Assembly (NCBI RefSeq): GCF_900129465.1
Contig: NZ_FSRA01000001.1
Coordinates: forward strand, 4,032,482 to 4,096,481
DNA length: 64,000 nt
Reading direction: 5' to 3'
Source: Chitinophaga niabensis
GTDB taxonomy: Bacteria; Bacteroidota; Bacteroidia; Chitinophagales; Chitinophagaceae
The stretch's first letter is position 1. Each line of letters begins with the position of its first letter. The notes under the pieces are model-generated. The model had not been told where the DNA came from. It saw only the letters and a list, made by a program, of their open reading frames with translations, and did no database searches. Position numbers and translations under genes: made by a program. Positions 54,136 to 61,539 of the stretch are shown here, piece after piece.

Positions 54136-54364
54136 ACGGTGGGAGGAACTTCCTCCAATGCTTTAACCTATTATCTTTTTTATGAAGCGTTTATCCGGCA
54201 GGTATTGGCTTTTTTAGGAGGTTTTAGGAGATGAAATTGTCCTTCTCTTTTAACTGAAACCAGTATCTTTATATAGCAACCCCTTTCTTCATCACAGGCT
54301 GGTTCCAGGCATACCCCAAAAAACTAAACATCGCGCCTGCTGCCTCCTGCTAATCGTTAATTCC

Positions 54365-54880
54365 ATGAAAAGTAAATTCATTTTACTGTTCCTGCTATGT
54401 TGCTATCCGCTGCGGAATTTTGCGCAAAGTGAATTTCCCAAAGGATGGATCTTTCCGCTGGAACTAAGCCAGGGTGCGGTCACGGCGTTTAATCAAAGCC
54501 CCGATCTGTACCTGGCATCTCTTGCATTCTCTCCGCAGATAGCTGTGATCCCCGGCAGGCTGCGCCTCGGTGTTACCGGTGGCGGGGCTTTCACCAACAA
54601 ACGGATCTATGGCATCGGCGGCGGGCGGCTTTCGCTGATGTTATCTGATGGTCCCAAAGTGATCGAGAGTACCGTGTTCAACATTCAGCTGGTGGCAGAA
54701 CATCTCTGGGGCACCAAAGATCAAAGACTGGTCGGCGGAGGACTGGCCGTAGAGATCGGTACACTTGCTACCATTTCCATCAAATCTCACAGGGATTATA
54801 TGCTGAACAACTGGTGGTTCCAGGCTACATTGGGCATCAACCTGTTCAGGAAAAAGATTGCTCCGCCACCAGATCTATAA
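54365..54880 (+). CDS. Exported beta-rich protein of unknown function
   Basis: The 171-residue protein has a signal peptide (FILLFLLCCYPLRNFAQ) and amphipathic strands such as FNIQLVAEHLW and GGGLAVEIGTLATISI, consistent with a small outer-membrane barrel. It lies 18 bp upstream of the patatin gene, so the two are probably co-transcribed. A near-consensus -7 (TATCTTTA) occurs about 95 bp upstream, within a gap where I see no other gene. Confidence 0.75.
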   Translation: MKSKFILLFLLCCYPLRNFAQSEFPKGWIFPLELSQGAVTAFNQSPDLYLASLAFSPQIAVIPGRLRLGVTGGGAFTNKRIYGIGGGRLSLMLSDGPKVIESTVFNIQLVAEHLWGTKDQRLVGGGLAVEIGTLATISIKSHRDYMLNNWWFQATLGINLFRKKIAPPPDL

Positions 54881-54898
54881 CTTTTAAACCCAACACTT

Positions 54899-55903
54899 AT
54901 GCCTAAAACTGCATTGGTGATCAGCGGCGGTGGCTCTAAAGGAGCATTTGCCGTAGGCGTGCTGAAATATATGGCCGCTACACCCAAAATAACCTTCGAT
55001 ACCATCTGTGGTACCAGCACCGGCTCACTCATTGCCCCCATGGCGGCTTTGGGAGAAATTAACCTGCTGGAAAAACTCTACACTACCCATATCACCAGCG
55101 ATGTGATCCTTACCGGCAATGTGATCAACCGTTTTATCAGCAAAGATTCCTATTCCCTCTTTGATGCACAGCCGCTCAGCCTGCTCATTAAAGAAACTTT
55201 TACAGACGCGCATTACGATGCATTACTGAAAAGTAAAAAGGAAGTATACCTCACCACGGTATGCCTGCAAACCGGCAGGATCGTTTATTTCACGAACAGC
55301 GACCTGCCCATGACCTCTTCTGATTATGATGTGGTCCGTGTGCAGAACAGCAGTACATTCCGCCGTGCTATGTTTGCCTCTTCCTGCCAGCCTGTTTTTA
55401 TGCCGCCTTATAAGGTGATTGAAAACGAAGACTGGCAATATGTGGATGGCGGCCTGCGGGAGTACGCCCCCATTGAATTAGCGATCGACAACGGCGCTAC
55501 GGAAGTATATGCCATCCTGCTCACGCCGGAACTCCCGGAAGTGGATAATGAACACTTTAAAAGCCCTTTCAGGATCTTACAGCAAACACTGGATTGGTTT
55601 ACCATGGATGTGGCCATCAACGACCTGAAAATGCCGAAATATGTAAACAGGAGCCTGCAGTACATCAAGGCCGTAAAAGCGAAAATGAAAGACGCCGGTT
55701 TAAAACCAAAGGAGATAGAGGGCTTCTTTGATATTCCCTTTGATAACCCTTTCCTGGGAAAAACAGACCTGAAACTGCATATTATCCGGCCGGAGAAACC
55801 CTTAGGCGGTGGCCCCGGCGGCCTAACCTTTGAGCCGGCAGCCATGAAGAAAATGGTAGCCTATGGGGAGGAAGTTGCCCGGAATTACTTTGAGGGGCTC
55901 TAA
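54899..55903 (+). CDS. Patatin-like phospholipase
   Basis: The 334-residue protein has the patatin oxyanion-hole motif VISGGGSKGAFAVGVL, the nucleophile elbow GTSTG (Ser in ICGTSTGSLIAPM), and the dyad Asp in YVDGGLREYAP. It lacks a signal peptide, so it is cytoplasmic or membrane-associated and hydrolyses lipids or acyl esters. Its gene is followed immediately by the third 11-bp repeat array, whose outer arm begins 2 nt after the stop codon. Confidence 0.93.
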   Translation: MPKTALVISGGGSKGAFAVGVLKYMAATPKITFDTICGTSTGSLIAPMAALGEINLLEKLYTTHITSDVILTGNVINRFISKDSYSLFDAQPLSLLIKETFTDAHYDALLKSKKEVYLTTVCLQTGRIVYFTNSDLPMTSSDYDVVRVQNSSTFRRAMFASSCQPVFMPPYKVIENEDWQYVDGGLREYAPIELAIDNGATEVYAILLTPELPEVDNEHFKSPFRILQQTLDWFTMDVAINDLKMPKYVNRSLQYIKAVKAKMKDAGLKPKEIEGFFDIPFDNPFLGKTDLKLHIIRPEKPLGGGPGGLTFEPAAMKKMVAYGEEVARNYFEGL

Positions 55904-55910
55904 AGAAGCC

Positions 55911-55998
55911 TAATCCTTGCTTTATCCTTGCTTTAATGTAGCCCAAACCCGCTCCCGGAGGCAACACGAAGCTAGGATAAAGCAAGGAAGAGGCTACC
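55911..55998. repeat. 11-bp-period tandem array with polarity switch, convergent junction 3
   Basis: Eight 11-bp blocks run TAATCCTTGCT, TTATCCTTGCT, TTAATGTAGCC, CAAACCCGCTC, CCGGAGGCAAC, ACGAAGCTAGG, ATAAAGCAAGG, AAGAGGCTACC. The right half is the reverse complement of the left. Segment 55905-55931 matches the complement of 55971-55997 at 23 of 27 positions. It lies between the convergent patatin and M1 peptidase genes. The unit differs in sequence from the other two arrays but shares the period and the CCTT/AAGG polarity with array 1. Confidence 0.85.
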
Positions 55999-56011
55999 AT
56001 GGCGCATCTAA

Positions 56012-56042
56012 CAAAAAAAAGGCTGCCGGTACCGGCAGCCTT
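56012..56042 (-). terminator. Rho-independent terminator of the M1 peptidase gene
   Basis: GGCTGCCGGTACCGGCAGCC (56021-56040) is a perfect palindrome. On the minus strand it is followed by eight T (forward A 56013-56020). It lies 10 nt after the stop codon. Confidence 0.92.
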
Positions 56043-56049
56043 AAAAATA

Positions 56050-57927
56050 TTATCTCGCAACCGCTTTATTATTCCTTCGTTCTATATCTGCCATCCGCTG
56101 GCTGGGATCTATCTCCAGGCTTTTTAACTGGCCCAGTGGCACATCCAGCGTGAAGGTATAGGTAGGATGCGTCCATCTCCAGCCGTCGTGTACTACCTGC
56201 CTGATAGCAGGGTCTTCATTAGGCTTGTTGGCAAACATCAGGGTTAAAGGGATGTAGTGCATTTCCTTCCTCCCATCTGCATATTCTACCTGCAGATCTA
56301 TGGGCATGGGAAATTCTCCCACGCGGCGGAGGCGTATGGTAGCTTTGCCGTTCACTTCGTAAATGCTGTCCAACGCATAATCGATATGTTTGGTGCTGTT
56401 CACAAAGTACTGCAGGTACCAATCCAGCTGGATACCGCTTTCCTTTTCCATTACCCGGATAAAATCACGGGAGTTGGGATGTTTGAAGCGCCAGTCCTTA
56501 TAGTAGCGTAAAAGCCCTGCATCCCTGTTAGCGGCACCGATCACATATCCCAGTTGCTCCAGGAACACGGCCCCCTTGGAATAAGCAGTTGTGCTGTAAC
56601 CGTAGTTGGTATTATAGTGATCGGAGTGCGTACTCATGGGTTCTTCAAAAGGACTGCTCACCAGGTTAAAATAACTGCGGTAAGATTCCGATTGATGCCA
56701 GCGGCCTTTGAGGGAATCCAGCGTATTACCGATCACGTTATTTTCTGCGAATGTGGTGAACCCTTCGTCCATCCAGGGATAGAGGCTTTCGTTGGTGCCC
56801 AGCATACACTGGTACCAGCTGTGCATCCATTCGTGAATGGCTACGCCGTAGAGGCCTCTCATTTTACCGTTACCCATGATCAGCGTGGCCATGGGATATT
56901 CCATGCCACCGTCTCCCCCCTGGATAAAGGAGTATTGTTTGTACCCGTAAGCGCCGTAATGTTTTTTAATGTAGGCATATGCATCGGGGATCATTTCAGC
57001 CAGCTGCGGCCATGTCTGGCGCGTGGTATCATTTTCCTGGTAAAAGAAATGCGCGGTAAAACCATCTATTTCTTTGGTGATGTGTTTATAGTCGCGGTCT
57101 GCTGCCCATACGAAATCAAATACATTCGGTGCCAGGAACTTCCAGGTGAGTGTATTACCTGCGGGCTGTGTTACTTTCACGCCTTTTGCTTCGTAACCGT
57201 AACCAATACTGTTAGGGTTCTGGAGATATCCTGTAGCTGCAATCAGGTATTTTTTGTCCATGGTGATGTTCACTTCAAAATCTCCCCAAACGCCGTAGAA
57301 TTCACGGGCAATGTAGGGAGTAGGGTGCCATCCTTCTGCATCGTACTCGCATAATTTAGGATACCACTGCGCCATGGAATAGTCGATGCCTTCTTTGTTG
57401 TTCCGGCCGCTGCGGCGGATCTGTATAGGTACCTGTGCTTCAAATTCCATTTCAAACACGGTACTGCTTTTGGGCAGAATGGGTTTGTCCAGGTCCACTA
57501 CCAGGATGGTCTCTTCTGTGCGGTAAACCTGTTGATGGCCATCGCGTTTGAGGGAGATCACTTTCTGGTAACCGATCTCATCCGGTTGCAGTTTGGAGAT
57601 GCGGTCTGTTACCCTGGAATCCCAGTCGTATTTGTCGTTTCCTTTGGCATCTTTGCCTATAGGGCTTTTCCCCAATTCCCTGCTGCGCACGTCCATCATG
57701 CTGTTGGGTTGAAAAGCATTCCATTGTAAATGGTAGAACACCCGGAACAAAGTATCCGGTGAATTATTGGTGTACTCCAGGCGTTGTTTTCCTGTAAGGC
57801 GGTTGGTCTTTACATCCATCTGTACGTCCATTTTATACTTCACCCTTTGCTGCCAGCGGTCTGGTTGTGCCCAGGCTGTGGAGGTGGCGAGTAAGCATAA
57901 AAACGCCGGAAATAATGATTTACTCAT
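56050..57927 (-). CDS. Secreted M1 family metallopeptidase
   Basis: The 625-residue protein has a signal peptide (MSKSLFPAFLCLLATSTAWAQ). The gluzincin zinc motif is HEWMHSW (two His and catalytic Glu), and the third ligand is the Glu of DEGFTTFAENNV. The GGMEYP segment is the M1 GAMEN-like substrate loop. It should act as an aminopeptidase in the periplasm or at the surface. It lies 102 bp downstream of the eCIS operon on the same strand, with a near-consensus -7 (TATTTTCG) of its own, so it is probably unrelated to that system. Confidence 0.92.
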   Translation of the reverse strand: MSKSLFPAFLCLLATSTAWAQPDRWQQRVKYKMDVQMDVKTNRLTGKQRLEYTNNSPDTLFRVFYHLQWNAFQPNSMMDVRSRELGKSPIGKDAKGNDKYDWDSRVTDRISKLQPDEIGYQKVISLKRDGHQQVYRTEETILVVDLDKPILPKSSTVFEMEFEAQVPIQIRRSGRNNKEGIDYSMAQWYPKLCEYDAEGWHPTPYIAREFYGVWGDFEVNITMDKKYLIAATGYLQNPNSIGYGYEAKGVKVTQPAGNTLTWKFLAPNVFDFVWAADRDYKHITKEIDGFTAHFFYQENDTTRQTWPQLAEMIPDAYAYIKKHYGAYGYKQYSFIQGGDGGMEYPMATLIMGNGKMRGLYGVAIHEWMHSWYQCMLGTNESLYPWMDEGFTTFAENNVIGNTLDSLKGRWHQSESYRSYFNLVSSPFEEPMSTHSDHYNTNYGYSTTAYSKGAVFLEQLGYVIGAANRDAGLLRYYKDWRFKHPNSRDFIRVMEKESGIQLDWYLQYFVNSTKHIDYALDSIYEVNGKATIRLRRVGEFPMPIDLQVEYADGRKEMHYIPLTLMFANKPNEDPAIRQVVHDGWRWTHPTYTFTLDVPLGQLKSLEIDPSQRMADIERRNNKAVAR

Positions 57928-58029
57928 ATTCAGATCGTTGGTATAAGGGGCGAAAATAATGAATTTAGAATAGGGTGAGGCGGTTTTAGGATGTGTGGTC
58001 TGCGAAGGATGTGCAGCCCCTATGACAGA

Positions 58030-59340
58030 TCAGAATGATTTTTCCTCCTTCATCAGCTCTTTCCGCACACCTTCCATCACTTCGGAGAGATGTAACTGCT
58101 GATCATTACGGGCAAAAGCACGCAGGGAGGCATAATGCATAATATTGAGGATAGAGGCGCCGGAAAGCTCAAAACGTTCTGCGAGGGAACGAAGGTCCAG
58201 GTTGCCGTTGCGGTGCAAGCTGGCCGGCATGCTCTTTTCCCAGATCATGAGGCGTTCTTCCGCATTGGGCATGGGGAAGTGGATAATGGCATGGAAACGG
58301 CGCAGGAAGGCATCATCCAGGTTATTCTTGAAATTGGAGGCAAGGATCAGCAGGCCGGAAAAAGCTTCTACCCTTTGCAGCAGGTAGGATACTTCCTGGT
58401 TGGCATAACGGTCGTGTGAACTTTGTACACTGGTGCGTTTTCCGAAAAGCGCATCTGCTTCATCAAAGAACAGTATCCAGTTCTTATGTTCTGCACGGTT
58501 AAAGATCTTCTCCAGGTTCTTTTCTGTTTCACCAATGTATTTGGAGATCACCTGCGAGAGATCAATGCAATACACTTCCCTGCCAAACTGCTGACCGAGC
58601 AGGTTAGCGGTTAATGTTTTACCTGTACCCGGAGGGCCATAGAACAAGGCCCTGTAGCCGGGTTTCACTTTACGGCCAAGGTTGTCATCCTTGCTGAAAA
58701 GGGCATGGTGTTTCAGCCAGATGCTGATATCCTGGATCTGTTCTTTGGTAATAGGATGTAATACCACATCGTCCCAGCTCATCTGGGTCTGCAATCTGCG
58801 TGCAGGGAAATCTGCGCTGAAACGCGGTAAGGTTTCGCGGCCCAGTAAAACTTTGTCCAGCCATTCATTGGACAGTACAATGCGCCCGCTCATCATGGGT
58901 TCTCCTTCTTTCACGGTATCCAGCCAGCAGATATCCTGCTGGTATAAAATATGATCTGAAGAAAAAAGTTCCTGCACCTGTATCCGTTCTGCAAGATCCT
59001 TCCCTGCCAGCAGGAATTGCGCGGTTTCTCCCGTGGGCAACATGGCGCGGTGATTATTTCCTTTCACACCACCAAATGCAGGGAAGTCTCCTCCCTGTGG
59101 AAGGTATTGCTGAATAACCCCTTCAAAATATCCGGGATGCAAATGGGGCATCAGGGCTAACAGCAGTATCACCTGTTCCTTTTCGTTAAACATGGAAAAG
59201 GCGGGGATCTCTGCAGTGGCGGCTGTGATCTGTGCAGGGTAATCTCCTATCATCACAGGCTCCTGGCCCAGGTATGTTGCCAGCCTTGCCTGTATAAAAG
59301 CAGTGAGGTGTTGTATAGCGGTATATAGTGAAGGATGCAT
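58030..59340 (-). CDS. AAA+ ATPase of an extracellular contractile injection system (Afp15-like)
   Basis: The ATG at 59340 (MHPSLYTAIQHLTAFIQARL) gives 436 residues; the longer frame upstream runs into the previous gene. The C-terminal AAA+ module has Walker A YGPPGTGKTLTANLL, Walker B ILFFDEADALFGKRT, and the arginine-finger region LDDAFLRRFHAIIHFP. The N-terminal third is the family-specific domain found in eCIS ATPases, which are needed for particle assembly. It is the last gene of the operon, 4 bp after the chitosanase-like gene. Confidence 0.88.
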   Translation of the reverse strand: MHPSLYTAIQHLTAFIQARLATYLGQEPVMIGDYPAQITAATAEIPAFSMFNEKEQVILLLALMPHLHPGYFEGVIQQYLPQGGDFPAFGGVKGNNHRAMLPTGETAQFLLAGKDLAERIQVQELFSSDHILYQQDICWLDTVKEGEPMMSGRIVLSNEWLDKVLLGRETLPRFSADFPARRLQTQMSWDDVVLHPITKEQIQDISIWLKHHALFSKDDNLGRKVKPGYRALFYGPPGTGKTLTANLLGQQFGREVYCIDLSQVISKYIGETEKNLEKIFNRAEHKNWILFFDEADALFGKRTSVQSSHDRYANQEVSYLLQRVEAFSGLLILASNFKNNLDDAFLRRFHAIIHFPMPNAEERLMIWEKSMPASLHRNGNLDLRSLAERFELSGASILNIMHYASLRAFARNDQQLHLSEVMEGVRKELMKEEKSF

Positions 59341-59344
59341 ATGA

Positions 59345-60019
59345 TTATGGTATCGTAATGCCTTGTGTTGTAACCGGAGCTGAGAGGTCCCAGTTCCCTT
59401 TTGCCATTTGTGCCAGGAATGTTTTGGGCCGCACGGCTGTTGCATGCAGGATCTTGCGCTTATGGGTGGCCAGCCAGTCGCGGCGGACTTCCGAATAATC
59501 TTCCACCCACACCTTTTCATTTCCTCCTCTTACGGGCGTACGTTCTGCAAAACGATTACGCAGTAACGAAGGAACTGAACCGGAATGTATGTAGCTGTCG
59601 TAGATCACCAATAAGCTAAGCGGCAGTGTAAAACCTTCTGCGTTGAAGAAATGAAAAGCAGGCTGAAAATACAGCACTTCAAATATTTCGTCCTGTGCAG
59701 CCCGCATAACAGGGTCCTGCTTCCCGCTATCTTTCAGGAGTTGTTTGAACACCTGGTTATCCACGAGAGGTACCTTTCCCACTTTGGGCATAAAGGGCTC
59801 GAAGGCTGAGGCAAAAGTGCCATCCAGCTCGATGTATCTTTCCAGCAGATTGCGCAGGTTGCCCTGCTCTGTTGTCTGGCTGCGGCCATAAGTGATCTGG
59901 CGGCTGCCGCCTTTTCCATCGGGGAAGATCACCAATGCATCATACTTCCCTTCGCGGGAGCCGGTTTCAAACACGTTGACGATCTCTATGATCTTCTTTT
60001 TTTGCGCTGTTGTTATCAT
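59345..60019 (-). CDS. GH46 chitosanase-like protein in the eCIS operon
   Basis: The ATG at 60019 (MITTAQKKKIIEIVNVFETG) gives 224 residues; an ATG at 60043 would overlap the upstream gene. The sequence follows GH46 chitosanases: Glu18 in VNVFETG is the likely proton donor, and Asp34 in IFPDGKGG the likely base. TYGRSQTTEQGNL, WVEDYSEVRRDWLA and the C-terminal KGNWDLSAPV are further family matches. There is no signal peptide, so it would leave the cell only by lysis or as part of the injection particle. It may be a cargo effector or a particle-associated wall hydrolase. Confidence 0.82.
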   Translation of the reverse strand: MITTAQKKKIIEIVNVFETGSREGKYDALVIFPDGKGGSRQITYGRSQTTEQGNLRNLLERYIELDGTFASAFEPFMPKVGKVPLVDNQVFKQLLKDSGKQDPVMRAAQDEIFEVLYFQPAFHFFNAEGFTLPLSLLVIYDSYIHSGSVPSLLRNRFAERTPVRGGNEKVWVEDYSEVRRDWLATHKRKILHATAVRPKTFLAQMAKGNWDLSAPVTTQGITIP

Positions 60020-60030
60020 GGCTAATTGGT

Positions 60031-61539
60031 TTAAGGGTTCCATTGTACCTTCAGCAGCTGTTCCATCCAGGGCAGCTTCACAAAGCCTAATCCCCAGGGT
60101 AACCTGTTCAAAAGGATGTCTACTGTTTGAGGGGTGACGATCAGCAGCCATTGGTCTTCCTGGAAGATCAGTTTTCCTTCCCTTTGCAGGAAAGTGCTGC
60201 GCAAACCATCAGCACTGGTACTACCCAGGGCATCCCAGTATTTGATCACTACTTCTAAAAGTTCCTTTGCCTGTTCTTTTTCTGCTGTAGTGAGATACAC
60301 GTCTTTTTCCAGTGGCGTATCAAGCGGCAGGCCGCATAACAATTTAGGGAAAACGAGTTTGTATTCCGGTGTTTGTTCTTCTCCGCTCACCATGAATGCC
60401 AGGAGATGTGCTGCCCTATGTACATATTGCGGATCGATGCGGGTATCATTTTCCTGCAACCACTCAAAGTGTTTGAAGAGGTGTAACAGGAAGGGATGTA
60501 ATAATACCAGGCCGGCATCGTTGATCAGCAGGTGTTCTCCAATGCCGAGATCGGGAGAAGAGGATTTTGGAGGGATGTTTTTTGAAGCTGCCGGCTTTGA
60601 AGCAGCAGGTAAAGAGGATCCCGGCGTCTTAAAAACAACACCAGGGGAAGGACCTTCAGCAGGAGCAGCACCTTCTTTATCTATGCTTTCAGATCTGCTG
60701 ATATCCTTTTGTTCTGTTGGATCATTTATTGTTCCATGGATCCTTTCAATTATCGCTGCATCCATTTCCGCACTAACCCATTTTCCCCAATGCGCTTTCA
60801 TCAACATTACAATGTCTGCGCTTTTTATAGCGGTTCCTTCTTCTGTTAATAATAATTGAAAGACCACATCCCAATACAAACATTGCAGCTGGCGAAGGTT
60901 CACTTTACTACTACCCGCCAGCAGCATCTTTGCCTCCAGGCTTGTGATCATACCTGCAACCGTTGATCCGGCAAGTGCTTCCAATACAGCATGCTGCAAA
61001 GAAGGTGAACATTGCTGTACCCATCGCTGCACGGAGAGATGGCCTTTCAACCAGGCACGCGTCCATTGTTCTTTGCAGAACTGCGGTTGTGTTTTCACAG
61101 CGGCAATTACCTGCTGCTCCAGTTCTTCCGCTGAACCAGGTTGTGCCCACCAGGGCAGCATACCATGCTGCATGAAGAACAACCATACATCCTGGTACTG
61201 CTCACTGGCAGAACAAGGGCCCCATGGGCGATCTTCTTCCTCAAACGTTTGTGATTTTGCATCCTGGTTGTACCGGGACAATGCTTTATCCAAAGCCTCC
61301 ATAAAACGTTCTTTAAAATGGTTCTCCCACTGGTGCGCAGGTATAGGTTCCAGTTGTACTTCCAAACGGGGTATCTGCAGGAACTGATCTCCTGTGCCGT
61401 ATTTATCCAGGATAGCTGTAAGCTGATCATCCCACTCCTTTCCCAGGCACTCTTTCACACGCTGTTGCATGGGAAAGGCGTTTTCCATATCGGGTACGCG
61501 GAGCGATACTTTCATGGTATGGATGATATGCGATTGCAT
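60031..61539 (-). CDS. Contractile injection system tape-measure family protein (CIS_TMP)
   Basis: The 502-residue protein starts immediately after the upstream stop codon (TAG-ATG). The N-terminus SHIIHTMKVSLRVPDMENAF and the segment IPRLEVQLEPIPAHQWENHF match the start of the CIS_TMP family. The C-terminal half is the most conserved part: NDAGLVLLHPFLLHLFKHF, FPKLLCGLPLDTPLEKD, LRSTFLQREGKLIFQ and LPWGLGFVKLPWMEQLLKVQ. A low-complexity Pro/Ala/Ser linker (about 290-330) joins the halves. It is shorter than classical tape measures, so it may act as an assembly factor rather than a ruler. Confidence 0.82.
   Translation of the reverse strand: MQSHIIHTMKVSLRVPDMENAFPMQQRVKECLGKEWDDQLTAILDKYGTGDQFLQIPRLEVQLEPIPAHQWENHFKERFMEALDKALSRYNQDAKSQTFEEEDRPWGPCSASEQYQDVWLFFMQHGMLPWWAQPGSAEELEQQVIAAVKTQPQFCKEQWTRAWLKGHLSVQRWVQQCSPSLQHAVLEALAGSTVAGMITSLEAKMLLAGSSKVNLRQLQCLYWDVVFQLLLTEEGTAIKSADIVMLMKAHWGKWVSAEMDAAIIERIHGTINDPTEQKDISRSESIDKEGAAPAEGPSPGVVFKTPGSSLPAASKPAASKNIPPKSSSPDLGIGEHLLINDAGLVLLHPFLLHLFKHFEWLQENDTRIDPQYVHRAAHLLAFMVSGEEQTPEYKLVFPKLLCGLPLDTPLEKDVYLTTAEKEQAKELLEVVIKYWDALGSTSADGLRSTFLQREGKLIFQEDQWLLIVTPQTVDILLNRLPWGLGFVKLPWMEQLLKVQWNP

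Noticed and set aside
54141..54155. Short palindrome GGAGGAA-C-TTCCTCC as a terminator
   Set aside because: There is no loop length suitable for a hairpin and no T tract beside it.
54136..54364. Possible small gene between the AHSA1 and exported-protein genes
   Set aside because: No frame with a convincing start, signal or composition; only a near-consensus -7 box (TATCTTTA) was seen.
4076..55998. The 11-bp arrays as CRISPR arrays
   Set aside because: Units are 11 bp with no spacers, units drift gradually, and no cas gene is present.
56554..57354. 266-codon frame antisense to the M1 peptidase
   Set aside because: It is a shadow of the peptidase gene; it has no start context or recognised domain.
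56050..57927. M1 peptidase as an eCIS cargo
   Set aside because: It has a Sec signal peptide, a 102-bp gap from the operon and a promoter-like element of its own.
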